Below, in pieces: positions 50,742 through 63,369 of a stretch of DNA of 64,000 nucleotides. Position 1 is the first letter of the stretch. Each line of letters begins with the position of its first letter. Source of the DNA: Istiophorus platypterus (lineage: Eukaryota > Chordata > Actinopteri > Istiophoriformes > Istiophoridae); the NCBI GenBank assembly GCA_016859345.1, contig JADGDC010000120.1, positions 1-64,000 on the forward strand, read 5' to 3'. A program made the position numbers and the translations under genes. Below the pieces are notes generated by a model, which was not told the DNA's origin, ran no database searches, and saw only the letters and a list, made by a program, of their open reading frames with translations.

Positions 50742-50999
50742 CGCAAAAATCCAAATTGGCCGATCTGTCGTCTAGTGATCACCTAATAAGCAATGCAAGA
50801 AAACTAGAAGAATTGTGTGTTTTAGAATCTGCCCTTCTCGGTTAAAGCAACAAACCATTTTTCTTCTAGATTTCTACATTCCTGTGACAGTGGCTTGTTA
50901 GTAGTTGGCAAAATGGGGTTTAGAGTAGGGGTTTGCCTTTCTCAAAGTGTCTGTGTAGCTGTTCAGAAGGGCCGGACTTGATGGTGGGAACATGTCTTT

Positions 51000-51261
51000 A
51001 TGAAACTATGTGACCATCAAACAGAAAGCTCTGATAAAGCTCATTGGCTCCTTCAGACCTCTGGAGAGTTACCCACAGTTGACCAAGGCATCCCTAAGTG
51101 GGTGAAGGAGACGGTCCAGTTACACAACAGTTACAACAACCTGACAAAAGAATCTGAGCAGTTAAAGGCAACCTCCAACAAATCTGACAGAAGAAGGAGA
51201 CCAAATCAAAAAAGGATTTGAAGACATGAACAAAGAGAGAAATGATTTTCAGAGAAAGTAA
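51000..51261 (+). pseudogene. coiled-coil neck remnant, unit 5
   Basis: Identical in translation to unit 1, with the same frame break. Confidence 0.4.
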
Positions 51262-51963
51262 TCATTTATTTCTTCCCTCTTGCTGGCATGATTTAATCGC
51301 TTAAAGCTGTTTTGTCAAATCTGTCTGTATGTTCAGCAAACACTGGAAAGATCAGATTTCTCTGGACTGAGTGCTCGTATGTTGCTGCTGTTGACGGGTT
51401 CAAATTTCCTTCGAAAGTTTAAATCAATACTTGTGCTCTGTGTAGGATCATAGTGGATAAATCCATTTTACATGGGAAACATCCCTCAGCAAAGATGGAC
51501 ATTGGCTTTCCTACACCTTGTAGCGGATGAGTTTCTTGACTCTCTGTCTGATCCCTTTTTTAATCCATGACGTGATCTATGCATCAGATTTTAAAATAGC
51601 TGAACTTTATGATTTTGAGATTACTGATGAATGTTTAAAAGCAAAAATTTAAGCCATTTTTATATTAAATTTGTTGGAAGTTAGAGTCTTAAAAAGGGAG
51701 AAAAGGGTTCAGCCTTGTTCTGTCGATGCAGGGTCAAGCTCTGAAGAACAGAAAGAACTACTAATATCGCATTTGGAGCCTGAAAAAACAACAAAAACTG
51801 AAACAAATTTGAAAAAGTGAAAAACAGACCAAACCACATTAGAACTGGAACAGTAACCTGATTGAGGAGGGCAAGTTGTCTGAGGCTTTAAGTAGGTGTA
51901 GTATTGTTGGGAAAATGGCTTCTCCAGGGTTGTAAATCTGACTCCATAAGATTTTTGTTTCAA

Positions 51964-52983
51964 CTGTTTTGTTAGACAGCCTTTTCCCGCATGTTCGTTT
52001 GTGAAAGAGGAGCCGGAGTCAGTTCGATCTTAAATGTAGTTTAATTCAGCAATGATCAGGTTCAGATTACAGAGCTCCGGGTCCTCATTCGCTTCCCTGA
52101 CAGCAACAGAGTCCCCGTCAGTTCACGAAGTCTGACAACCTATCTATCCCTGGACCCGCTTGATATACTATTACAATGCGTCACGAATGTAGGTGGATTT
52201 CTGGTCTGCTTGGTCGCTCCCAGTTTTTTGTTGACCTCTCCCAGTCTGCTGTTTTTGTCCTTCTATGGCGCTGTCAATCTTCCCTCCAGCAGCAGTGGTG
52301 GAAGTTACATCTGAGGGGTACCTGCTGATAAACAGGAGTTGCACACCGCCACAATTTCTCCCCTCTGCCCTGCTGCCTGTCTCGGGATATGCTATCTATG
52401 CCTTCTTTCTGATACCCTTGTTATGCATTCTAGGGAACAGGCCGTACTGACCGTGCCTCATAGTGGCTCTTTTCTCTGGGTTACACAATCATTCAGCTCC
52501 GTACATTCTGTATATCCCTTCTAGGTAATCAAGTTTATAAGAAACACTTATTATTCCGATTAACCATGATTTCAAACATTTAGATATAATTTTAGTACAT
52601 CTATATACTGGATTTCCTTTCAGTATCTGACATGTAATATATGTTACCTTTCCCATTGTTTTGGAATGTTTATGTGGGGGAGATCCCCATTCCTGGAGGT
52701 GCAGGACCCTTTGCCCTGGGAATTGGGGCCCTGTTACTGACGGGAACCATAAGTTACGATCTGTTTGTCTAAACATTGGCCTGTACACAAATCATATAAA
52801 TGAGTTTTGAGCTGTGATTCGGAGAGAGAGACTCATTCTGGCTCGAAGTCGTCTCACGGGCAAACCATGGTGCCTGATTGACGCACGTCTTCTTTGTAAT
52901 AAACCTATTTTATGCAATCAAGCCGGTGTCAGCGAAGTTTCCTTCATCATCTGCACATCATCAAACTGTGAGAAACAACCACA
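51964..52983 (+). mobile_element. retroviral LTR-like segment, unit 5
   Basis: The R-like block differs: 'gagagagagactc' and 'ctcgaagtcgtctcacggg' near 52842. AATAAA lies near 52898. Confidence 0.42.
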
Positions 52984-53518
52984 TAGGGAAATTGTTGGCC
53001 CCCGTGAACGTTACTGTAGATTTGACACCAAGAATATCAGCCCGGCAGAGAGTAAAGACTATCCCTAAGAAAAAGCTGCTTTGTTGAAGTACTACGGGCA
53101 TTTTTGTCACCTGAATAAAACCAGTGGTTAAAACTATGTTGAGTTTGAATGTGAGCCACCTGTCAATTTAATCCTTGTTCTGCTTCAAAACCTGCATTTT
53201 GTTGTGCTTACAGGACCCCGCCATAGCCCAGCTGTCAACACAGCAGCTGAGCATCAACCTGGTCCCAGGCATCATCGCACATGTCCCCTAGTGTCCATGG
53301 TGGAAGATTTCTACTCGGATGTCTACCAGAGCATGAGCCATTACCTCCTTCGCCAGGTGGACCTGTCTCTTGGCTGCTGTACTGTTGTATGCTGCTGTTG
53401 TGGCAGCAATGCTGATCTGAGTGGCAGCAGATGTCTGTGGATTTTGATCTAGTTTAGTTAAAGAAACTTCACTGTCTTTTCCGTTCACCCCTGTGAATTT
53501 GTTTTTTGCAGTCTAAAG

Positions 53519-53662
53519 ATGCCTCGAATGGAAAAATATCTGCACAGTATACAAGTGGGCATGTGGTCCATAGCAGAGCTTGATGTGGATGGTGTGTCAC
53601 TTAAAAAAGCAGTAGATGTTGGCCCAGGCACCACACACAGTGCAATTTACAATTTCATCTGA
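53519..53662 (+). other. unidentified 47-codon open frame, unit 5
   Basis: Intact. In this unit the upstream stretch stays open longer (53296-53452: FYSDVYQSMSHYLLRQVDLS, then a cysteine-rich end) because one G is absent near 53353. Confidence 0.3.
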
Positions 53663-54002
53663 CTGTGCGGGACGAGGTTCTGTTATCCACATCGGAGCAA
53701 GGGTTCCTCACCTGTATGGACCTACATACCTCTCTGGAATGTGAGCACTGGCTTGCCCCAGAAACAAGCAATACCTGCCTTGTCAGTTAATATGTTTGTC
53801 AAAATCTGTGTTATTATCTGTGTTATTTGCTGCCAGTCACCATCCAGTACAGTGTAGTGCTCATGGGGGTCGGCAGTGGGCAGACAAAATTATTACTATA
53901 GATAGATTGGGAGGAGAAGCCTGATCTGTTCCTTGAGGGAGTCTGCTGTGTTATGGCAAACCTGAGTTGGTGCACAGGGCAAATCTTGGAGGGAGCACTC
54001 AC

Positions 54003-54083
54003 CAGTGTCTTCACAGCTCATGTCTGGTGAGCAGTGATAACCTTGGCTACAGCAGGAAGAGTCATTCCAGGGTTTTTTGCCAT
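54003..54083 (-). other. cysteine-rich exon-like stretch, unit 5
   Basis: 81 bp, same as unit 2. Confidence 0.28.
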
Positions 54084-56816
54084 CTTACAGACACAAGAGA
54101 GGGCCTGGCTGGTAAAAGTGTCTCCTCTTTCTCATGACTCTGGGCAGGTGGTTTTGTCATGGCATCAATCACAGCTGGAAACAAGTGTCCCTTTGAAAAG
54201 TATGAGGATGGTTTTTGCTTGCTGTTGCAAAATTCTAATAGCTTCTCCAAATGAGACAGTGAAAATTAAGCTTTGAAACTGATATAAATGAACTAAACTT
54301 TTCTACTTTAATTTGGGATGACTAGTGTTTGAGTATTCTGTGAGTACAATTCCACAGAAAAGAAATCCTTTCAAATCTCACTGAGGAGTGAGTTGTAATC
54401 ACCATTTCTCCCATTAAAATTAGCAAAGGAATCAGTAAAATTTGTGATTCTTTAGGTGATCTCAAAATACTGCACCTGTCTAATGGTAGATCATTATTAC
54501 AGAGGCATTTTGAGTGACAAAGTTTGTCCAGGCCTGCAGAACTTTATATTCAAATATATGCTAGTGCCCAAAATACAATATAAGAAAATAATAATTATTT
54601 GATAAAATATTAATAGGATATCTGAAATTCTATTCAAGAGATCTAACTTTTTGTAATCTGATGTGAGAGCAGTCATAAAAAGGGCTCCTTAACTCTCATT
54701 AGTGTAAGAACAGTCAGTGTAATAATAATGAAAATACCGTATGAAGTTAAGAATAGGTGTCAAATTTAAAAAAAAAAAAATGTAAATTCGGGGTTTATGT
54801 GCAGTAAATAAGAGTCATAATGTCTAACCCTGATTACGGACCACATCCACAGCACAAACTTATTGAAAAAGACAAGAGATGTCTTCAAGTCACATTTTTA
54901 AATTTTTGTTTGGTAATTCCTTACCTTGCCAGTCTTTGTACTTACCTTAGAGGCGAATTTGTGGGAATCCAGCAGTTGGTGAAAAATCTGAAAGTGAAAA
55001 GCGCCCAGTGAGTGAAAGCACAAGCACAAATTGATAGACCTGTTTCTGTGTACAAAGGACAATAGGAAGACATCATTGGTGACTACACATGAAGGGGTCA
55101 TGGACAGCACTGATTCATATTACATCAAAAGGGTTACATATTGATTAAAATAAGTAAAAAAAAAAACTATCAAATTTGAAAGAACTGCACACAAACAAAG
55201 CCCCGAGAGTTCCTCAGTCATTCTCAAGTCAATGTTGAAACATAATCGAGACCTCTTGGTGTTCACAAGTTATCACATTCCCGTGCTCGTGTCCATTTCA
55301 ACCACTTTTTGTCAACAGCTGGGACTGAATAGCCAGAGAGAACATGAAATTTGGTACATGAACATTTATTGCTGGCATCGGAAAAAGTAGTTACACCAAA
55401 TGATCCTAACTCAAGGTCCACACAATTAACGACATCTCACAGTTTTGATTTACAGTCAATGGACAAATGCCACTTTCATCCATTTTTGAAATTGTAGATT
55501 GACCATGAATTATGATTATTTTATCAAATCTTTTGGCCAAGGAAAATCGATTACAGACATTCAGTTCTCTATATTTGCAGGTCTCAATAATGTCATTATG
55601 CATAATTAAACTGTGATACTGTATGTTACTGTCTCATGTACTTTATTTAACTGTCTGGCTTTGAAAAGTTCATCTCCATGATTTAAACGGGCATCTTTAA
55701 ATTCAGAGGCGACTGATTCTGAATGAAACAGTGCAGTAGAGAGAATGACTTTTCCTAATGTGATTTATTGTATTCTCATCATATCGCACTAATACTTTGT
55801 TCATTCTTCATCATACTTCACTGAAATCCATGTGTATTTTTTTTTGTCTTTCACATTTCCTAACTAACTTCTTCTTTTGTCTTTATCAAGCCAGGTTAGA
55901 TAGTTGACACAGTGCTCTGCGCTCCACTACTCTTTATGTCGGAAAGTAGCTGTGTTCAATAGTGTGCTCTAAATGTTACTGGACTTAAGCTACAAAGCGA
56001 TTCAAATGACTGCTCAAGGGTTGGATATCATTCAAAAAGAGTCTTTACCCTCAATACAACTTTCAGGTAGAGATACAGATACATTGTTAGTGTTGTTGTT
56101 GTTGTTGTATTTGCTGTTGTTGTTGTGGTGGTGTCTGTTTGAGTACCTCTCAGGGTCTATTAGAGTACATTGGCTGAAACACTTATAAAGTACCAAATAA
56201 TCAAAACCGGAAGTACACAAAACAGCGTAAGATGGGGACAGAATGGCACTGGACGTGGGGGGGGGTATTGATTTTTGTCATAAAAAGTTGTTTTTTTTAC
56301 TGGACTTGCCTGTGTGATTGCATATGGTAGTGAAGGACATCCCTGTCTGTCTGTGTCCAAAGATGGTCTGTGGTGTCAAATGTGAATGTCCTTCTTAATT
56401 TCTCTACGGTCGTCACTGAATCCTGGTCGATTTTGTTCTGGTGTTCACAAAGTCTCTTGACCAGTGTCCTTGTGGTTTTAGCCATGTTGCCTAGATGTGA
56501 CCAACACCAGTTTTCCTCTCTAAAGTTATATCGGCAGATTATATCGGCAGATATATCGGCAAAATTTGGTTATAAATCTTAAGTATTTCTTTATGAGAAA
56601 TGGATGCAAAAAAAAGCTCAGAGAAAAGCCCCCTTGGTCATCTATCCCTCAAAAACTAATATTCTGCTTCATCGTGACTTTGTGGCTGAGCTGTGGGAGT
56701 GGAGAAAACCTCATAATTTCAGAGGGTTCATACATTTTTTCTTGCCATATCATTGAGCCAAGTCTTCGGATCAAGTTAACAATTGAATCGTTTTAGCTCG
56801 CATTTCTGCATGCAAA

Positions 56817-56817
<1 letters not shown>

Positions 56818-56856
<39 letters not shown>
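56818..56856. repeat. (CA)n downstream of slc26a11, unit 5
   Basis: About 19 repeats. Confidence 0.9.
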
Positions 56857-56860
<4 letters not shown>

Positions 56861-59414
56861 AATAAAAGTGTGGAATTTTTATTCACAAAAAAATTCTTAT
56901 ATAAAAGTGAGGATTTGGGTTTGTACTATAATTTATTTACTGTCTGTGTGACGCATTAATGAACAAACTGATGAGTAAATTGTTATTTTGTAAATTCAGA
57001 TTTGGTCTCTGGCAGCTGACCTATCATCTTCAGTCCTACAGGGAAAACAGAGGGGATGCTCTGTTGATAAAAATACATATTTCAGTAATATTACCTCTCT
57101 CATTATCTCCTCATTCGTAGGAACATAAAACATTAAATGTTCTTCAAAAGCATATAAAACCCTAGAAAACACACTATTAGATGTCTGGTCCATATTTTGT
57201 GCAAGGATAGAGGAGTGTTGTAATCCAGGAGATTCTACAATAATATCCAGATTCAAACTTGGCAGAAGTTCAGTGCAACACATTTCCCTTGGACAGGAAA
57301 AAGGGGGACATCACTTGGCCACCGGCAGTTGCTGCACACTTGACAGTAAATGGAGGTTGCTTATCCCGTTTTAATGTCATAAGAGCCCAATAATCTCAGA
57401 TGTGAATTAGTGATTAGTGTTGTTGCTACATTGTTTCCGTCCTGCAATGCGATCGGACAGTTTCCGTGTCAGTCATCAACGAGGTCCCCTGACGCCATCT
57501 GCAGCGCCGCCTCCACAGTGTCCGTGTACCTGAGGTCCTGCAGATCTGCTGCTAGGAGAACCTCTAGAACAGAGGGCTGAAGGAGCGTGTGAGAAAAAGA
57601 GAGCCAGACAGACATTATATTTATTTTGTTGTGTTGTTATAAGAACTGAACTCTGGCCCAAAAAAAAAATAATCATACCTGCAATCTGCCTGCCTCTACC
57701 TGCCCCAGCATGTCCTTGAGCTCACTGATCACTGTGTAATCTATGCTGCCGACGTGATGGCAGTACAGGACCACTGACCGCGGAGGAGACTCTGGCAGGA
57801 AAACTGAGTCCACTGCTCAACTCCATCACCAGTACACCGTGGTCAGGCACCTGCACACGATGGGCACACACTGTCACTGAGCAAAAATATGGGTTTTACT
57901 GTTAAAGAGCAAGGTAGAGTAAGACAATCCCTGAAAAACCATACCTCAGGAACTGAAGCAGAAGTTCTGTAAAGTCATTTGCAAAATAAGGGATAAGGGA
58001 TACCTATCTTAGTATAAAGCATTAGAGAAAAATCTCCTGTGGTTGTCCAGTTGCTAATGTCTCATGGCAATGGCAACGTCATTATATTTCCCGAGCGCTC
58101 GATCAACCAATACAGTGGGCCTATTGCATAGCACATTAGTTTAAACCCAGTAAACTTAGGTATTGTTACAATATGCAGTCTGCATCTGCCCTGATGAAGC
58201 CACAATCTTTTTGGCCCTATGGTTGGTTAGGTGCTGATCAAATGATTGTGGCACCTACACAGTACTTTTAGTAACTCTACTTATATCCAGTGAAAATGTT
58301 TTACAACTACGGTACCTTTATCTGGGGTCTGGCAGTGTTGTACAGCAGCAGGGCTCCAGATATGGCTACACCTCCTATGATGCCGTACTGCACCTGCCAG
58401 AAACTCATTGAGAATGTCTACAAAAGGCAGCGGTCCAGCTCTGTGGAAGACACATGCATGAGCCGGGCTTCAAATAAACGAACAGATACACGTAAGGAAC
58501 ACTGAAGTAAGAAAACGGAGCAAACACTTACTGCGTATCCTCCACATCTTAGCCATAACACGGTAATCCACCATGGGAGCTACCGCACAGATGATAACAG
58601 CAGCCAGAGAAGCTTTGGGGATGTAGTAGATGGCCATCATGAGGAATTCCAGGGAAAGCAACAAAATCGCACTTGCAGAAACCCACAGAAAATGATTCAA
58701 AACTGAAAAATAAATAAATAGACATTGTCTTTGTGTTTGTGTGAAGACTGCCATGTGAGGTTTGATTGCATCACAAAGTAAAAATATACCAGTACGTAAC
58801 AATTACTACACTGTATTACACCATGCACAGGAACAGCACTTTATGTGGGGATCCTCTTTAAGAGTGATCACACAAAATCTTTCCGTTCTTCTGTGACTTG
58901 ATGGATAAGGACATATTCATGGTTGAAGCCTGTGGAGAGGAGGAGGTTGACTGTAAGAAAAAGGGCAAATTAATATTCATAATTTTTGTCCGTATGCTCT
59001 ATTTTTAATTTTTAAAAAAGTAACACATAAATTTCTTATGCTCACATGCTGGGCTGTCTCTCTTTAAGATGAATGTTTTCTACTGTTGTTTTGCAATCTG
59101 TCATGTCTGCTAAAAACCTGTGTGAACTGTTTTCTTTAAGACGTCTACCTCCATGACAAAACTTTTTTTCTGCAGAGAAGATGGAGGCGGAAAAGGGGGC
59201 AAAAAAAATGTGGAGGGGGATGTGGAGCTAAAATACGATATCACAGACCACCACAGGAGGGAGTAAGAGAGTACCGACAAATAAAGCGAAAGCTGAAAGA
59301 GTCAGGACTCACTGGTGATGATGCCTCCAGCTGGAGTGCGGACCCCGGTCTGGGAGTTCACCGCTGTTCTGGATTTGAAGACAAAACATGACACTATAAG
59401 TATATGATATTTGA

Positions 59415-59531
59415 TCTCTCTCTCTCTCTCTCTCACTCTCCGTCTCTCTCTCTCTCTCTCTCACTCTCCGTCTCTCTCTCACTCTCCGTCTCTCTTTCTC
59501 TCTCCGTCTGTCTCTCTCTCTTTCACACACA
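59415..59531. repeat. (CT)n tract, unit 5
   Basis: Very close to unit 4. Confidence 0.95.
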
Positions 59532-59875
59532 CACACCCACCCATACACAAACCTCCCAAAGCTTCCAGTGACAGGGTAGGCTGACACAAAGGAGCCCATG
59601 ATGTTAGTGACTCCAATTGCCAGCAGCTCCAGGTTGGCATTTATCCTGTAGTCATTCTGACTCGCTGAGGACAAACAGGAAGTTAAAATCAGTTGAGAGT
59701 CTGATGAAACACTCATTCACTGCATCTGCCTTGATTCAAGTGCTGGTATAATGTGTAGAAAAGTGCTTTTGCAACATTATAGTAAAAAGGTAAAATCTCC
59801 ATTTCTAATAATAAGTTTGCATTAACTCACTTTGACTCATCTTAACTTGTTGAAAGAGCTGAAAAAATCTACAAA

Positions 59876-60380
59876 CTTGCTAACATGCTGATGTTTAGCA
59901 GTTATAATGTTTTATAACTGCTAAAAATCAGCAGTTATTACATTGTTTATTAACAATGTTGATTTAGCATGTTAGCGTGTTAACTAGTAATCATTCATGT
60001 CATAACAAGTACAGCGGAGGCTGATGGGAATGTCATTAGTTTCCAGGTATTTAGCCGTAAACAAAAATACTGGAGAAATTTGAGTTTTGACCTGAGATGG
60101 AGCTAAAAAGGGATCAATCAAAGTAATCTCAGTTCCGCACCAAATTTCATGCCAAGCCATACAATAGTTCTTGAGGCATCTCAGTCAAAACCACAAATAT
60201 CAACCTCTTGGTTTCACAACAGGAAACATCATAGGATCACCAAAGTAACGAGGATTCTTCCTCTAGGGACCATGAATGTCTGAACCGAATTTCATGGTAA
60301 TCCATCCAGTGGCTGTTATATCTTAGCTTAGATTAAAGTTGTGGACCAACAGACAGACCGACATTGGCAAGATTACAGCC
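59876..60380. repeat. foldback/MITE-like repeat, unit 5
   Basis: Same structure; the hairpin arms are unchanged. Confidence 0.6.
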
Positions 60381-60706
60381 ATACCAACAAACACTTACCA
60401 AAAAGCTTTTGCAATAGCAATGCTCTCTAACAGACCCATGAAAGGAGTGGGGGGCCTGAACGGCGGAACCCTAGGAAATTTCCCCAGTGACTGTGAACAC
60501 GTGATGGCCATAAGAATTCCAGGAAAATGCTACGAGGATGCAGCCACAACCAGCAGAGCGTTACGCACTGACCAAGACAGATAGGAACAAGGACGCACAG
60601 GAAAAAAATGGAATGTTTCAGAAAAATAGGCATCGAGTTGGTCTTTGAAAAAGTGAACCGGTGTCATCACTGTATATGCTTGCAGAGAGGACAGATGCAT
60701 TCACAA

Positions 60707-60707
<1 letters not shown>

Positions 60708-60765
<58 letters not shown>
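60708..60765. repeat. (CA)n beside exon block 1, unit 5
   Basis: About 29 CA repeats. Confidence 0.95.
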
Positions 60766-60768
<3 letters not shown>

Positions 60769-61354
60769 ACTGGCTGGTAGTAACAGCCCACACTAGCTTC
60801 CTGGCGAGTCTGGAGTAGGGAGGCGCATCGTCAGAGCTGAGACGCATGCTCATAAACATTAACATGACCAGCAGAGCAAGACAGAGCAGACCTAGGACCA
60901 CATCACCTAGGCTGGCCTCTGGGATCTTGTAGAAGGTGTAGTAAACCTGCAGGAAGAACCGCTGAGGAACGTCTTGTAGTCCCAGAATATTCTACAAACA
61001 GAAGCAACAGGGCTGACATCAGCTAACACCATCAAAAAGTAGCAGATCTGGTCGGGTCATGAACACAGTGGATGAACGCTCTTTGCTCTTTAGATAGAAA
61101 CAGTAACTACAAACTAAGTTAGCAAACGCAAATCAATCAAAATCCTCTTTTATTACATTCTCTCCATTTCTATGTTTGGCACAGTAAGAAAAGCAAATGA
61201 AGAGTATGAAATACACAAGGGTTTGTCAAGAGCAAGAAGGTTTGAATTTTTCTTTCAATTGTTACATAATCTCGCTTTATATATATATTTAAGAAATTGT
61301 TGACACAAATCCACTGCTAAATTGGTTCTCTTCAAGCCAGATCTAACATCAAAA

Positions 61355-62036
61355 TCTTCTTCTTTTTCTTTTTGGCTTTTCCTTTAGGGGTCGCCACAGC
61401 TAATCAGTGTCCTCCATCTAATCCTGTCTTCTGCGTCCCTCTCTCTCACACCAACTACCTTCATGTCCACTTTCACTACATCCATAAACCTCCTCTTTGG
61501 TCTTCCTCTTGGCCTCCTGCCTGGCAGTTCATACTCTATCCGACACTCTTTTACCTCCAGGACATTCCAAACAAGCTCCTCCTTCAAGATAACTCCTACC
61601 CGTTTCTCTTCCTATCTACACCATGGTAGAACAACTTGAACCCTGCTCCCAAACTTCTAGCCTTGCTACCTTTCCACTTGGTCTCCTGGACACACAGTAT
61701 GTCTACCTTCCTCCTCTGTTCCAACATTCAAAGTCCCTACTCTCAGTCCCAGCCTCTTGGCATTCCTCTTCTCTCTCTCTCTTCCTACGAACACACCTTC
61801 CTCCTCTCCTTCTTCTACCAACAGTAGTCCGATTTCCACCGCACCCTGTAGGTGAACAGCACCGATGGCGGTCGTTGTTAACCCGGCATCGACCGATCCG
61901 TATGGGATTCATAGATTTGATTCGCATGTTTGATTTGGCAAAAGTTTTACGTCGGATGCCCTTCCTGACACAACCCTCTGTATTTATCCGGCTTGGGACC
62001 GCACAATAAGACACTGGCTTGTGTCCCTTATGCTAC
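61355..62036 (-). mobile_element. junction RTE derivative, units 5/6
   Basis: Same breakpoint near 61533. It is the most altered junction copy, with several one-base losses (near 61381, 61551, 61600, 61840, 61890 and 61990) and an added 'tc' pair near 61780. Confidence 0.9.
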
Positions 62037-62039
62037 ATT

Positions 62040-62143
62040 ATTTATATATATATATACACACACACATATATATGTGTGTATATGTATGTATATGTAAATA
62101 TATAAATATATAAGTATAAACATATACACATATATCTATACAC
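62040..62143. repeat. AT/CA-rich alternating segment, unit 6
   Basis: As unit 3, with a slightly longer (TA)n run. Confidence 0.85.
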
Positions 62144-62401
62144 ACGCAAAAATCCAAATTGGCCGATCTGTCGTCTAGTGATCACCTAATAAGCAATGCA
62201 AGAAAACTAGAAGAATTGTGTGTTTTAGAATCTGCCCTTCTCGGTTAAAGCAACAAACCATTTTTCTTCTAGATTTCTACATTCCTGTGACAGTGGCTTG
62301 TTAGTAGTTGGCAAAATGGGGTTTAGAGTAGGGGTTTGCCTTTCTCAAAGTGTCTGTGTAGCTGTTCAGAAGGGCGGACTTGATGGTGGGAACATGTCTT
62401 T

Positions 62402-62663
62402 ATGAAACTATGTGACCATCAAACAGAAAGCTCTGATAAAGCTCATTGGCTCCTTCAGACCTCTGGAGAGTTACCCACAGTTGACCAAGGCATCCCTAAG
62501 TGGGTGAAGGAGACGGTCCAGTTACACAACAGTTACAACAACCTGACAAAAGAATCTGAGCAGTTAAAGGCAACCTCCAACAAATCTGACAGAAGAAGGA
62601 GACCAAATCAAAAAAGGATTTGAAGACATGAACAAAGAGAGAAATGATTTTCAGAGAAAGTAA
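62402..62663 (+). pseudogene. coiled-coil neck remnant, unit 6
   Basis: Identical in translation to unit 1, with the same frame break. It is the last copy in the window. Confidence 0.4.
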
Positions 62664-63369
62664 TCATTTATTTCTTCCCTCTTGCTGGCATGATTTAATC
62701 GCTAAAGCTGTTTTGTCAAATCTGTCTGTATGTTCAGCAAACACTGGAAAGATCAGATTTCTCTGGACTGAGTGCTCGTATGTTGCTGCTGTTGACGCTG
62801 GTTCAAATTTCCTTCCGAAAGTTTAAATCAATACTTGTGCTCTGTGTAGGATCATAGTGGATAAATCCATTTTACATGGGAAACATCCCTCAGCAAAGAT
62901 GGACATTGGCTTTCCTACACCTTGTAGCGGATGAGTTTCTTGACTCTCTGTCTGATCCCTTTTTTAATCCATGACGTGATCTATGCATCAGATTTTAAAA
63001 TAGCTGAACTTTATGATTTTGAGATTACTGATGAATGTTTAAAAGCAAAAATTTAAGCCATTTTTATATTAAATTTGTTGGAAGTTAGAGTCTTAAAAAG
63101 GAGAAAAGGGTTCAGCCTTGTTCTGTCGATGCAGGGTCAAGCTCTGAAGAACAGAAAGAACTACTAATATCGCATTTGGAGCCTGAAAAAACAACAAAAA
63201 ACTGAACCAAATTTGAAAAAGTGAAAAAACAGACCAAACCACATTAGAACTGGAACAGTAACCTGATTGAGGAGGGCAAGTTGTCTGAGGCTTTAAGTAG
63301 GTGTAGTATTGTTGGGAAAATGGCTTCTCCAGGGTTGTAAATCTGACTCCATAAGATTTTTGTTTCAAC

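Larger units (their letters stand above)
57469..60991 (-). pseudogene. slc26a11: slc26a11 5'-truncated pseudogene, copy 5
   Basis: Exon blocks at 60771-60991, 60399-60567, 59553-59664, 59313-59368, 58532-58671, 58316-58440, 57679-57850 and 57469-57576. This is the most degraded copy. Block 2 has extra losses between 60445 and 60540 and an added A at its donor end. Block 6 lacks one base at the 'gcagcggtcc' site, and the sequence just upstream of it (58456) has an extra 'catg'. Confidence 0.88.
50636..62036. repeat. tandem unit 5 of the 11.4 kb array
   Basis: Complete unit, 11401 bp. Local variants include 'ttgacgggttc' near 51394, where the others read 'ttgacgcgggttc', a changed stretch near 52842, and losses in the slc26a11 exon block near 60450. 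The closing junction RTE (61355-62036) has several extra single-base changes. Confidence 0.95.
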